Part shown: positions 30,338 through 41,206 of the stretch, in pieces
Position numbering within the stretch: position 1 is the first letter of the stretch
Layout of the letters: each line of letters begins with the position of its first letter
DNA from: an uncultured Pseudomonadota bacterium
GTDB lineage: Bacteria > Bdellovibrionota_B > Oligoflexia > Oligoflexales > CAIYRB01
Direction: 5' to 3'
Length of the DNA: 64,000 bases
NCBI GenBank assembly: GCA_903928445.1
Contig: CAIYRB010000076.1
Coordinates: forward strand, 1 to 64,000
Program-made: the position numbers and the translations under genes
Notes under the pieces: model-generated
Database searches by the model: none
What the model was told of the DNA's origin: nothing
The model's input: only the letters and a program-made list of their open reading frames with translations

Positions 30338-30645
30338 GGTTTGTACTCCCATTCCTCGGATGGCGGAATGAGAGCGATCATAAGACCCACCGCTGCGATT
30401 GGCAAACCCGTAAGCCACCAGACGCGATCTTTACGGTAGTCGCGGGCGATCAGGATGGCAAACGTGATAAAACTCATGGCCACGGCGAAGATGACCTGCT
30501 GGCGCCGTAGTTTGAGGATGCTCAACTTAACATAAAATTGCTCGCTATCGACAACGGTCGCCGTTTTGTTCGTAGCAGCGGCGGTATTCGCATCGCTGTC
30601 TAGCTTCATCTGCTTTAGAAGTTCGGCCGCTGAGGTAGTGCTCAC
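30289..30645 (-). CDS. Two-helix membrane protein of unknown function
   Basis: A 118-residue protein with a polar Ala/Thr-rich N-terminus (1-45), two membrane helices (about 50-68 and 76-92) and a basic C-terminal tail. The GTG start overlaps the stop of the upstream gene (GTGA) and has GGAGA 9 bases away, so translation is coupled. Not recognised. Confidence 0.65.
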   Translation of the reverse strand: MSTTSAAELLKQMKLDSDANTAAATNKTATVVDSEQFYVKLSILKLRRQQVIFAVAMSFITFAILIARDYRKDRVWWLTGLPIAAVGLMIALIPPSEEWEYKPWQARARQYERNQIIR

Positions 30646-31070
30646 TTGTGACTCTCCTGTGGTCTGTTGGGGTCGCGAGGTGACTTGGCTGAATCGGTCG
30701 CCGCTTGGATGACGATTCGGTCATTGTGCATCGGCCGCAGGTACCAGCGCAGCCCCGCGAGGACGAGTAGCAGCAGACTGGCCCAAACCTGGGTCCTGGT
30801 GAATTCGCCGCTGGGCCTAAGCCGCGACGGCAGCGCGATGACCAAGGTGACACCCGAGGCCATCATGAAGAACATATAGGTCATGCCGGCTTGGTGGTCG
30901 CGCCGATCGATCATCAGCAGGGAGACCTGCAAGATGAACAACCAAAGGAGCCCGCCAAACAGCATCATCCAATCGGCCGGGCCGATGTCGCCAAAGGCCT
31001 TGAGCACTTCGCTAAGGCTCGGCAGCAGGTCGTGCTGGCCGTCAAAGGCGGTATCGTCGAATAGTCCCAT
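30642..31070 (-). CDS. Three-helix membrane protein of unknown function
   Basis: A 142-residue protein with hydrophobic helices at about 33-52, 62-82 and 92-108 and a polar C-terminal tail. The ATG has GAGGAGA five bases upstream. It is the first gene of a three-gene overlapping operon (31070-29717) that encodes two small inner-membrane proteins and one probable outer-membrane protein, which suggests an envelope-spanning unit. Not recognised. Confidence 0.65.
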   Translation of the reverse strand: MGLFDDTAFDGQHDLLPSLSEVLKAFGDIGPADWMMLFGGLLWLFILQVSLLMIDRRDHQAGMTYMFFMMASGVTLVIALPSRLRPSGEFTRTQVWASLLLLVLAGLRWYLRPMHNDRIVIQAATDSAKSPRDPNRPQESHK

Positions 31071-31198
31071 GGGCGTCTCCTCTACACCCTCTTCGGCAGA
31101 ACCCCGGGCGACCTAAATAGGCAAGTTTTTCCCTGCTCGAATCCTCGAACTAGACTATTCTTGAGGAAGTCTAAGGCGCGTAACGACGAGGGTGGCCC

Positions 31199-32239
31199 GT
31201 GAACAGTCCGAGGCGAGGGTGGAAGGTGGCGGCATGGTGCTTGGCGAGCCTGCTCGGCGCTGGGCTTCGTCCAGCGGGGGTCTGGGCGGCTGAGGGTTTG
31301 ACCTACGGCAGCTTGAAGTTCGAGGAGAATGATTTTGATTTTGGCGAGGTGTTTCGCGGTAGCGAGCAGTCCCATCGCTTCAAGTTCACCAACCTAGGTC
31401 CAGGGCCACTGACGATTCAGGGGGTGCATGCTGCCTGTGGCTGTACAGTCGCTCAGGTCGAGAAGGGTCGAACCTACCAACCCGGTGAGGGCGGCCAGGT
31501 CGATATTCGCCTCGACACGACCAATTTCGCCGGTCCGCTGGTGAAGACGGTCACGGTGATGAGCAATGAGGCTCTTCTACCAGACCGTACCTTGACGCTT
31601 AAGGCGCGCATCAAGAGCGAGGTTGAAGCCATCCCGCCGCTGTTTGATTTCGGTGATGTACGTCCGGCTTCGGGTGCTACCCGCACGGTGCGGATTCGCG
31701 CCGTGACGGCGCCAAAACTGGTGGTCGAGGACCTCGTTTATAATAAGGAGTTGTTTGCAGCCGAGCTGGTCCAAGAGAAGGATGATTGGCTGATCACGTT
31801 GAAGTTGAGGCCAAAGGTTGCGCCGGGCTTCTTAAAGGAACAGGTCAGCGTGCGCAACTCTTCCCTCCACCTGCGGTCCCTGCCGCTGCCGGTGCGGGCC
31901 AACGTCTTGGGGAATATCGACTTTAAACCCGATTACCTGGAGTTTGGCGCGATCGGTCAGGGGGAGGTCGCGAAGCGCTCGGTCACCCTTCGCGGTACTC
32001 TACCCTTTGAACTGACCGGCTCGCGCGTGGACCTCTTGATCAATGGCACGCGCTTGGCTGATTCAGCGCCGCTTATCAAGGTTGAGACGACGCGTAAGGG
32101 TAAAGATGAACAGATCGTGGCGATCGACTTAAAGAACACGGCTAAAACCGTCGGCAGTGTCCACGGCAAGGTCTATCTGCAGACGACCGACCCCACGCAG
32201 CGCGAGATTCTTTTCGATTTTTACGCATTTTTTCGCTAG
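31199..32239 (+). CDS. Secreted DUF1573 (Ig-like) protein
   Basis: A 346-residue protein with a signal peptide (about 1-30) and an N-terminal DUF1573 domain: FDFGEVFRGSEQSHRFKFTN followed by the hallmark ACGCT near residue 82. A second related beta-sandwich begins near FDFGDVRPASGATRTV (about 147) and a third near LEFGAIGQGEVAKRSV (about 245), so it is a row of three Ig-like modules. Such proteins are periplasmic or surface-bound; the role is unknown. GTG start with GAGGG upstream. A 43-residue membrane peptide follows 30 bases downstream. Confidence 0.82.
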   Translation: MNSPRRGWKVAAWCLASLLGAGLRPAGVWAAEGLTYGSLKFEENDFDFGEVFRGSEQSHRFKFTNLGPGPLTIQGVHAACGCTVAQVEKGRTYQPGEGGQVDIRLDTTNFAGPLVKTVTVMSNEALLPDRTLTLKARIKSEVEAIPPLFDFGDVRPASGATRTVRIRAVTAPKLVVEDLVYNKELFAAELVQEKDDWLITLKLRPKVAPGFLKEQVSVRNSSLHLRSLPLPVRANVLGNIDFKPDYLEFGAIGQGEVAKRSVTLRGTLPFELTGSRVDLLINGTRLADSAPLIKVETTRKGKDEQIVAIDLKNTAKTVGSVHGKVYLQTTDPTQREILFDFYAFFR

Positions 32240-32269
32240 ATTGTGGCTGGAGCCGCGAGGAGGACAGAG

Positions 32270-32401
32270 ATGGTACAGGTGGATTTTTTGGTCGGTTATG
32301 TTGCCTTTGGCATCGTCTTTTTGCTCGGCGTAGGCGGCTACTGGATAGCGACCATGCCGTTTACCGATCTAAGGCGCACTTACGGGCGCGGTCAGCCGTA
32401 G
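32270..32401 (+). CDS. 43-residue single-pass membrane peptide
   Basis: A short reading frame with an excellent ribosome site (GAGGAGGA, 6 bases before ATG). Residues about 6-28 form one hydrophobic helix rich in Val, Gly and Phe; the C-terminus is basic (LRRTYGRGQP). It lies 30 bases after the DUF1573 gene on the same strand and ends one base before the convergent miaB stop. Its spacing and ribosome site support real translation. Function unknown. Confidence 0.65.
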   Translation: MVQVDFLVGYVAFGIVFLLGVGGYWIATMPFTDLRRTYGRGQP

Positions 32402-32402
32402 C

Positions 32403-33797
32403 TCAGTCAACGAGGTCGCCAATGAGCCCGACCTTGTTGCCGCTACTGATGCGCACCTGATGCACTTGGCCGGTCAAGGGATAAGCCGAGGTGACGCGCA
32501 CCAGTCGGAAGTGGTCGGTGCGGCCATAGTATTGGCCAGGATTCTTGCTGCTTTCGTAATGAAACAGGACCGGCCGGACTAGACCGATCTCGGCAGCGTG
32601 GATCTCCGTGGTGATGCGGTCTTGAAGCCGCATCAGCTGGGCGAGCCGGTCTTCCTTGACCTTCTCTTCGACTTGGTTGGCGTAGCGTGCCGCCGGGGTG
32701 TTTTTGCGCGGGGAATATTTGAACATAAAGGCGAAGCCAAAGCGCACTTGTTCGACCAGGCGCATGGTGTCGGCAAATTCGGCATCGGTCTCGCCCGGAA
32801 AACCAACGATCAAGTCGGTAGACAAGGCGATGTCTGGCAGGGCGCGCCGTAGCCAGTCGATGCGTTCCAGGTACGACGCGACGGTGACTTTACGCTGCAT
32901 GCGCAGCAGCATGGAGTCGCTCCCGCTTTGCACCGGGAGGTGCAAGTACCTTCCCAAACGCGGCTGGGTCGCGAATAGCTCCGCTAGCTCCTCGGTGAAG
33001 TCGTGTGGATTTGAAGTGGTGAAGCGCAAACGCTCCAGTCCAGGCAACGCGGCCACCGAGCGCAGCAGGCTAGCAAAAGACGGCTTGGTGGTGAGGTCCG
33101 AGCCGTAGCTGTTGACGTTTTGTCCAAGCAGGGTGAGCTCGCGGGCACCTGCAGCGACCAGGGCTGCGCTTTCGGCAAGAATCTCCGCAGCAGGTCGCGA
33201 CAGCTCGCGGCCACGGGTGAAGGGCACCACGCAGAAGGTGCAGTAGTTGTTGCAACCCTGCTGGATGTTGACGTAGCGCGATACTTCATGCTTGCCGGTG
33301 AGGGTTGGCGGTGCGACTGCTGGCGCCGCCTCAAGGTTGGGTGTTGGATCTGGTGCGTGCCGGTGGAACCCAATCGCCTGGGCGCGCTTGCCGCTGGCGT
33401 CATGCTCCCTGAGTAGGCGAGGCAGCTCGTCGATCTTGCCTGGACCAAGCAGGACGTCGATCTGGGGCGCCGCCTTTAGCAGCCGCGAGCCTTCGGCCTG
33501 CGCCACGCAACCAGCGACGGCGATGGTCATGCCAGGCCGACGCTCTTTGATCTCTTTAAGCACACCAAGACGACTTAGCACCTTGTGCTTGGCCTTTTCG
33601 CGGATATGGCAGGTGTTGAGCAAGACCAGATCGGCGCTTTCGGCATTGGGTGCGAGCTGGTAGCTCTGGGCGGCAAGAAGCGCCAGCATGCGCTCGCTGT
33701 CGGCGGCGTTCATCTGACAGCCCCAGGTTTCGATATGGACCATCTTCGCTGCGGGAGCAGGGATGGTCGTGCTAAGGCTGATGTCGGACTCGATCAC
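32403..33797 (-). CDS. miaB: tRNA-2-methylthio-N6-dimethylallyladenosine synthase
   Basis: A 464-residue radical SAM methylthiotransferase acting on adenosine-37 of tRNAs. The N-terminal cluster domain has TWGCQMN, NTCHIREKA and AGCVAQ cysteines; the radical SAM motif is GCNNYCTFCVVPFTRG near residue 160. A C-terminal TRAM domain covers about 385-460. The start is a GTG with a weak ribosome site; an ATG 18 codons in is possible. It is 42 bases downstream of ffh. Confidence 0.94.
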   Translation of the reverse strand: MIESDISLSTTIPAPAAKMVHIETWGCQMNAADSERMLALLAAQSYQLAPNAESADLVLLNTCHIREKAKHKVLSRLGVLKEIKERRPGMTIAVAGCVAQAEGSRLLKAAPQIDVLLGPGKIDELPRLLREHDASGKRAQAIGFHRHAPDPTPNLEAAPAVAPPTLTGKHEVSRYVNIQQGCNNYCTFCVVPFTRGRELSRPAAEILAESAALVAAGARELTLLGQNVNSYGSDLTTKPSFASLLRSVAALPGLERLRFTTSNPHDFTEELAELFATQPRLGRYLHLPVQSGSDSMLLRMQRKVTVASYLERIDWLRRALPDIALSTDLIVGFPGETDAEFADTMRLVEQVRFGFAFMFKYSPRKNTPAARYANQVEEKVKEDRLAQLMRLQDRITTEIHAAEIGLVRPVLFHYESSKNPGQYYGRTDHFRLVRVTSAYPLTGQVHQVRISSGNKVGLIGDLVD

Positions 33798-33839
33798 GTC
33801 GTTTTTACCTGTTGCTACTTGCCTGTGGTGCCGTGGTGT

Positions 33840-35375
<1,536 letters not shown>

Positions 35376-35619
35376 ATTGCACTCCAGGAACCGAAGATCA
35401 TTGGGTCGCTAAGCGTATATCTTTTGAGGGGGCCTTAGTCAAACTCAGCGGCGGTTGTTGTGGGTCGCCCGTTCAGATATAAATAATCGTCATATTAGGT
35501 AGATAGGTCGTGGAGTCAGGGTGCCGGACCGAGCCGGTCGCGGGGTGCGGTCGTTTTGTCAGTAAACGCGGTACTATAACAGGACCGATTCGAGCGTTTT
35601 CAGCACACAGGAGGACCCC

Positions 35620-37755
35620 GTGGCGGCCCCGATTGGCGCTTTCCAGCGACCCCAGCCCGCGGCTGCATGGAAGTGGACCGTTTTTGGACTGACCCTGCTG
35701 GTGCTGGCGGTGTTTGGGCGTACCCTAAGCTACCCCTTCGTGCCCTACGACGACGCCCTGAACCTGACGGAAAACCCACTGATTGTCGCGCCGAGCGCGG
35801 CACCGCTGCAGGCGATCTGGCAGGCGCCATTTAGTAAGCTCTATATTCCCGTGGTCTATTCCATTTGGTATGGGCTGACCAAAGTGGCGGGAGCGGCGAT
35901 CAGCGTCGATGGGGTGCTGACCTTTGCCGCTCCCCCGTTTCATACCCTCAATGTCGTGCTGCACTTGTGGAGCACCCTTTGGGTCCTGGCGCTGCTTCGG
36001 CGTTATGTGCACAGTCCTGTCGCGGTGGCGTTGGGGGCTGCGGTATACGCGGTGCATCCACTGCAGGTGGAGGCAGTGGCCTGGGCCTCTGGGGGTAAAG
36101 ATACGATATTTGCGGCGCTTGCCTGGCCAGCGCTATGGGGCTTCGTGCGCTTTTGTCAGCGCGGTAGGGTATCCAGCGCGGTGTGGGCGACACTTTGCTT
36201 TGGCTTGGCTCTGTTGGCAAAGCCGACGGCGGTGGTGCTTCCCGGTGCGGCGTTGGTCTTGAGCTGGGGGCTGCGCTACGGCCCTAACAAGTTGGCTGCG
36301 GGGTCGCGGCGTCGAGGCCTTGCGCTCAGCGGAGGGTGGCTGCTGTTGGCGCTGCCGCTGGCGTGGATGACGATGGAGGTGCAGCCGCCGACCGCCGCTG
36401 CTGCCGCTATTTCGTTCGGGCAAAGATGCCTCATCGCCATCGATACGGCGGGATTTTACCTCTGGCGCATGCTGTTGCCCTGGCCGCTTACGGTGGATTA
36501 TGGGCGCACACCGCAGTTTGTGCTTGAGGACGTTTGGCATTGGCTACCCCACCTTGGGTTGTTGGCGGTGTTGCTTGGGCTGCTATGCACTCGGTTTAGA
36601 CCGGGGTTGCTCCTGCCATCATTATTTATCCTGGCTGCGCTGCTTCCGGTCCTTGGCTTTGTGTCATTTGACTTCCAGGTGAATTCAACCGTTGCGGACC
36701 GGTATATGTATCTGCCGGTCTTTGGCTTTGCCTTGGCTCTGGCTTGGGCCGTGGACGCAGTGCTAGGGATGCAATGGACGAGCCGAGTGCGTGGAGTGCG
36801 TGGAGTACGTGCAGTACGCGCTTGTTATGGATGCTTTGCGGCAGTCGTTGCCGCGTATGCTTGTTTGAGTTGGGTGCAGGCAGGCTTTTGGCGAAGCGGT
36901 GAGAGCCTCTTTGAACATGCGTTGCAGGTCAATCCGCGCAGTCCCTTGGTGCACCACTGCTATGGGGCAGCACTGGTACAGGCGGGGCAGCTGGATGCAG
37001 CCCTCGAGCACTTTCATGCGGCGCTGCGGCAACGGCCGGTGTTTCGCCCGGTGCAATACAACCTGGGCGTGGTCTTAGAGCGCCAGGAGCGACTCGAGGC
37101 GGCGCTCGAGGCCTTTATGCAACTGCAGTCGGAGCTAAAAACCTGGCCACCGGCGTTTATTTATGCGCATCCGACGGAGGCAGATCCAGAGATGTTTGAG
37201 GCGCCGGCCAGGGCGGCGCGATTGCTAAAACGCTATGAGCTGGCGGCGAGCGTGCTCAGAACAGCGCAGGAACTTTTCCCCAATCGGCCGCAGGTTTATT
37301 GGCATCAGGCTCTGCTTGCTGCTGACCAAGGTCAAAACAGCGCTGCTGCTTTGGCCTTTCGTCATGCTCTGGCGCTGAGTCCAGACTCAGCGGCGATCCA
37401 CGCCTCGTACGGCGATGTGCTCGAAGCTCAAGGTGACTTTAGAGCAGCAGAGCAGGAATACCTAAAGGCCTTACAGTTACAGCCGGGCTTTGCCGCGGCG
37501 CATATCAACTTCGGCGGTCTACTCGCGCGGCAGCAGCGCTTTGCGGACGCTGAACAACACTTTCGCCGCGCCGTCGCGGTGGCTCCTACCATGGCCCTGG
37601 CCCATGTCAATTTGGCGATATTACTCGAGCAAACCGGGCGCACCGACGAGGCGCTAAGCGCCTATAAACAGGCGTTGACCTTTGACGCCGCGCGCGAAGA
37701 CGCTCGGCAAGGTCTGGCGCGACTTACTCACCTTAGCAGTCAGGGGGCAAGGTGA
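35620..37755 (+). CDS. TMTC-like membrane glycosyltransferase with TPR tail (copy 1)
   Basis: A 711-residue protein. The first 430 residues form about 10 membrane helices; the first loop carries an acidic pair in PYDDALNL, as expected for GT-C enzymes that use polyprenyl-phosphate sugars. The motif HPLQVEAVAWASGGKD (about 146) is shared with TMTC-type O-mannosyltransferases. Residues about 440-711 hold TPR repeats (for example YNLGVVLERQERLEAALEAF). The GTG has AGGAGG upstream. A cytoplasmic or short loop near 388-398 contains a DNA 9-bp tandem repeat giving RVRGVRGVRAVRA. The next gene overlaps by four bases and is a paralogue. Confidence 0.85.
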   Translation: MAAPIGAFQRPQPAAAWKWTVFGLTLLVLAVFGRTLSYPFVPYDDALNLTENPLIVAPSAAPLQAIWQAPFSKLYIPVVYSIWYGLTKVAGAAISVDGVLTFAAPPFHTLNVVLHLWSTLWVLALLRRYVHSPVAVALGAAVYAVHPLQVEAVAWASGGKDTIFAALAWPALWGFVRFCQRGRVSSAVWATLCFGLALLAKPTAVVLPGAALVLSWGLRYGPNKLAAGSRRRGLALSGGWLLLALPLAWMTMEVQPPTAAAAAISFGQRCLIAIDTAGFYLWRMLLPWPLTVDYGRTPQFVLEDVWHWLPHLGLLAVLLGLLCTRFRPGLLLPSLFILAALLPVLGFVSFDFQVNSTVADRYMYLPVFGFALALAWAVDAVLGMQWTSRVRGVRGVRAVRACYGCFAAVVAAYACLSWVQAGFWRSGESLFEHALQVNPRSPLVHHCYGAALVQAGQLDAALEHFHAALRQRPVFRPVQYNLGVVLERQERLEAALEAFMQLQSELKTWPPAFIYAHPTEADPEMFEAPARAARLLKRYELAASVLRTAQELFPNRPQVYWHQALLAADQGQNSAAALAFRHALALSPDSAAIHASYGDVLEAQGDFRAAEQEYLKALQLQPGFAAAHINFGGLLARQQRFADAEQHFRRAVAVAPTMALAHVNLAILLEQTGRTDEALSAYKQALTFDAAREDARQGLARLTHLSSQGAR

Positions 37756-39410
37756 CGAGACGGCAGACTGTGGCGGCAGGAGCGGCGACACGGGTCTTGG
37801 TGGTCGTGTTGGCGGCTGTGTTGGTTATTGTGGCCGTGGTCTACGGGCGCAGCCTAGGTTACGGCTTTTTATCCTGGGACGACGACCAAAACGTGACGGC
37901 TAATCGCATACTCTTAGAGGGTCCGTGGTGGCGCTTTTGGTTCGCGCCGTACCAAGGACTATATATTCCTCCGGTCTATACGCTTTGGTCGATCTTGGCA
38001 GCTTTGCAATCGCCGCTAAACCCGCTGCTGTTTCACGGCGTGAATGTCCTGCTGCACCTGGCGAATACGCTTTTAGTGCTGTTTCTCGCGCGGCGTTTTA
38101 TGCCATCTGGCGGTGCGCTGGCCGCTGCGGCCTTTGCTGCGCTGCTCTTTGCGCTGCACCCACTGCAGGTTGAGACCGTTGCTTGGGTGACTGGGTGCCG
38201 CGACCTACTCTGCGCGTTTTGGCTCCTACTGGCGACCCTGCTCTATCTGCGAGCTGAAGGGCGGCTTTGGCCTAGTGCTTTTGCCTGGCTGGTCTTTGTC
38301 GTGGCCCTGCTGAGTAAACCGTCGGCGGTGGCCTTGCCCGCGGCCTTGTTGTTGCTGGATATCATCGCTTGTCAAACGCCGTGGCGAAAAGCGTTGCTGC
38401 GCTTGCTGCCGTGGTTCGCGCTGGTGCCGCCGGTCGTGATCATCACCCAGCAGGTTCAAGCCGAGGGCGTTGACCAAGCGTTGCAGCAATTGACACTGTG
38501 GCAGCGCTCGGTCGTGGCACTCGACAGTTTCGGCTTTTACGCTGGTAAAGCGCTATGGCCGTCGGGCCTGGCGATCGATTATGGGCACTCACCGCAGCTG
38601 GTTTTAGCGGGGCAGGGTTTGGCCGTGGACCTTGCCGTGCTTGGCGGGGTCGTCTTGACGGTGATTTTTTGCCGCGGGAGGTTGCGTCGTCCTGGTCTTG
38701 GGTGGTTGCTGTGGGGGGCGGCGTTGATGCTGCCGACGTCGGGCCTCGTGGTCTTCTCGTATCAGCATACCTCGACCGTCGCCGATCATTATGTTTATGT
38801 GCCTTTAGTGGGTATGGCGATCGCCGCTGCCTGGCTTCTCAGTGGGCTAGAGGGTCGAAGTCGAGTGGCCTTAGGGTCGGTGTTAGTGCTCGCGGCCGGC
38901 GTGACGTCGAGTCTGAGGCTGCCCGTCTGGAGTGGTGACGAGTCCCTTTATCCTGCCATGGTCGCGAGCAAACCGCGTAGCTTTGCTGGACTCATCGGCC
39001 TGGCGGCCATGTCGCTACGCGCAAAGCGCTATGAGGAAGCACTCGGCTATGTCAATAAAGCCCAGGAGGTTGAGCCACTAAACATAGCTGCTTTAGCTGA
39101 TAAGGGCCTGGCCTTAGCCCGGCTTGGGCGCTACAGTGAGCTACTTGCCGAGCTAGGTACGAAGATGCCGGATCGCAAACTGATCTTGGACTATCCGCTG
39201 TCGGCGCCGGATATGGCGACCTTGCTGATGACCGTCGCGTTTGCGCAGATAAGGACCGGCCAGGCCAAAGAAAGCTTGCCGACCTTATGCCGGGCTCGGT
39301 TTGCCGATGCGGCGAATCCGGACGTGCTGACCTTTGTGCCGATGGTGGCTGAGTATTTGGGGAAAAAGGCCGATGATCCGGATTTGTGCGAGGCGGATTA
39401 TCGACGGTAG
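37752..39410 (+). CDS. TMTC-like membrane glycosyltransferase (copy 2)
   Basis: A 552-residue paralogue of the preceding protein. It has the acidic loop WDDDQNV near residue 40, HPLQVETVAWVTGCRD near 137, and about 10 membrane helices, but only a short TPR-like C-terminus (about 420-550). GTGA overlap with copy 1 gives translational coupling, and the two may form a heteromeric transferase. The target (protein, lipid or glycan) is not shown by the sequence. Confidence 0.83.
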   Translation: MTRRQTVAAGAATRVLVVVLAAVLVIVAVVYGRSLGYGFLSWDDDQNVTANRILLEGPWWRFWFAPYQGLYIPPVYTLWSILAALQSPLNPLLFHGVNVLLHLANTLLVLFLARRFMPSGGALAAAAFAALLFALHPLQVETVAWVTGCRDLLCAFWLLLATLLYLRAEGRLWPSAFAWLVFVVALLSKPSAVALPAALLLLDIIACQTPWRKALLRLLPWFALVPPVVIITQQVQAEGVDQALQQLTLWQRSVVALDSFGFYAGKALWPSGLAIDYGHSPQLVLAGQGLAVDLAVLGGVVLTVIFCRGRLRRPGLGWLLWGAALMLPTSGLVVFSYQHTSTVADHYVYVPLVGMAIAAAWLLSGLEGRSRVALGSVLVLAAGVTSSLRLPVWSGDESLYPAMVASKPRSFAGLIGLAAMSLRAKRYEEALGYVNKAQEVEPLNIAALADKGLALARLGRYSELLAELGTKMPDRKLILDYPLSAPDMATLLMTVAFAQIRTGQAKESLPTLCRARFADAANPDVLTFVPMVAEYLGKKADDPDLCEADYRR

Positions 39411-39495
39411 GCGCGGCACACTGACTGAAACGGACCGTCTCTAGAGCCCTCTCAAGCTGGGCCGGGGCCCAGCCGTTTTGGCCATGATGTGCCAA

Positions 39496-40302
39496 TCAGT
39501 GGCCGAGAATAGTAACGGCATCACTACTAGTGTCCGGGAGCGAGACAATCATCTCGTCGCTAACGACGCCTATTGACACGGATGCGCTGCTAATACTGGT
39601 TGCGAATGCATTCTCCACCGTGATTCTTACTTTGTTAGGCCCCACAGACTGGCTGCAGACCGCCGTGCCAAGGGATCCCTGGTAGGGCGCCAGAGGTTGC
39701 CCAAAGCTGGCAGCATCAGGAAATGAACTGGGCTGGTAACTAGGGATGCGGCTACCCGTTTGATTTGTTGTGATCCGCAGAGCCGGCACTTGGTTAGCAC
39801 CACAATTGGCGCTGGAGAGGCATTGCCGCGGGGCCGTTTTGGTGTTGCTAAAAGCGCTTTTGCTCTGGCTGAGGTAGCTTCCGGCACCGTAAATTTTACT
39901 TAGGAAGCTGCCAAAGGTACCGGATGCAGCCGAAGGAATCCCAGTGCAGGTCGTCTGATAGGTAACTTTATAAGAGGCGTCGGCTAAACTCGGATTGTAA
40001 GTCTGTTGGCGGGTAATCGCCAGACTGAACCCGTTTGAACTTATAGACGTTCCCGAAGGCATTCCGTAGCTCTGGTCGCGCTTGATAATGCTCAGGACCT
40101 GCTTGTTGGTGCGGATGGCAGCGGCACGTGCCTGCGTTGAAGATGTAGCGTCTGCGCTACCCTTCAAATAAATAGTCAGCACCGAGATTACGATCCCGGC
40201 TAAACCGATACCGACTAAGGTTTCCACCAAGGTAAATCCATTGACCGCTTGAGTCCTAGATCCCACAGGCCGATGGAGCTTTAGCAACACAAATCGTCTC
40301 AA
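39496..40302 (-). CDS. Type IV pilin/pseudopilin-like protein
   Basis: About 268 residues from the TTG at 40302, which has AAGGGGG five bases upstream; the frame is open to 40341. The prepilin cleavage site is NG/FTLVETLVGIGL, with the conserved Glu at mature position 5, after a long basic leader of about 23 residues. The mature part is Ser/Thr/Ala-rich with several cysteines, like minor pilins or PilW-type proteins. It is transcribed away from two further pilin-like genes. Confidence 0.8.
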   Translation of the reverse strand: MRRFVLLKLHRPVGSRTQAVNGFTLVETLVGIGLAGIVISVLTIYLKGSADATSSTQARAAAIRTNKQVLSIIKRDQSYGMPSGTSISSNGFSLAITRQQTYNPSLADASYKVTYQTTCTGIPSAASGTFGSFLSKIYGAGSYLSQSKSAFSNTKTAPRQCLSSANCGANQVPALRITTNQTGSRIPSYQPSSFPDAASFGQPLAPYQGSLGTAVCSQSVGPNKVRITVENAFATSISSASVSIGVVSDEMIVSLPDTSSDAVTILGH

Positions 40303-40504
40303 ACTGGCCCCCTTGATAACTGGTTGAACCGTCGGTACCAAGTCAATAGTCGGCGAAATCCTAGCTCGAAGTTAGCGATCAAAAAAAATCGCAATGATAT
40401 TAATATACTATCGCGTACATTTAAGTTCGTGCCGTAAATTGCCGATAGTTCACGGTGTTTGGCAGGAATTCGAATCTTAACACTTACAGATTCATGGACA
40501 CCCT

Positions 40505-41206
40505 ATGGCTCCCTGGGATCACAGCAATGTAGTTCATGGCTTAGGCCACGATGCGAATGGCTTCGGGATTATCGAAGCGCTCGTTGCGCTTGTGATCTTA
40601 GGAATCGCCGGCGGCGTTTATATGGTGGGATCGCAGAATAGCCTCAGCGCTCGTCAGCGGGTCGATAGTTCCGCAATGGCCGCGTCGGTGGATCAGGCCT
40701 TTGCGACTTACAATCGCGACATGCTGCGCCTCTTATCGCCAACATCTTGTCTGGTCCCAAGTGTCTTTAGCAACATCCCTTTTAGCAACACGAGTGGTGG
40801 TTTGTATTTTACGTCGACCATCGGCCAAAAACTGACGGCCGCTCAAAAATCCTCCCTAAAAGATTCGCAGGTAGCAGGACCAGCCGTAGTCCGATGTAGT
40901 AATCCGATGTTTATCAGCAACGTGAACGCGACAAATTCTAATCGTCTTTATTACTGCCTGGAATTTAATCAAGTGCTCACCGCGGCGCCAGGATCGATCA
41001 CGGCGTCGCCACACGCATTTGCAGAGGTGGCGGTGACACTCGTCGACGCCGGGACCAACATGCCGGCTTCATGTAGTCAATTTCAAACCATGGGTAGCGC
41101 TGGCGCGGAGGTGTCGTACTCACTTTATTGGCAGACCAACGTTGGGGGCACTAGCACCTACTTTCGTCGACAAGGAATCTACTTTGCTAAAGTATCGCCC
41201 AACTGA
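40505..41206 (+). CDS. Pseudopilin-like protein
   Basis: A 233-residue protein with prepilin site NG/FGIIEALVALVILGIAGG, mature Glu at position 5, then a hydrophobic helix and a Ser/Asn/Thr-rich domain with four cysteines. Its leader of 19 residues is mildly acidic and basic mixed, which is unusual. It belongs to a divergent cluster of three pilin-like genes; no assembly ATPase or prepilin peptidase is in the window. Confidence 0.78.
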   Translation: MAPWDHSNVVHGLGHDANGFGIIEALVALVILGIAGGVYMVGSQNSLSARQRVDSSAMAASVDQAFATYNRDMLRLLSPTSCLVPSVFSNIPFSNTSGGLYFTSTIGQKLTAAQKSSLKDSQVAGPAVVRCSNPMFISNVNATNSNRLYYCLEFNQVLTAAPGSITASPHAFAEVAVTLVDAGTNMPASCSQFQTMGSAGAEVSYSLYWQTNVGGTSTYFRRQGIYFAKVSPN

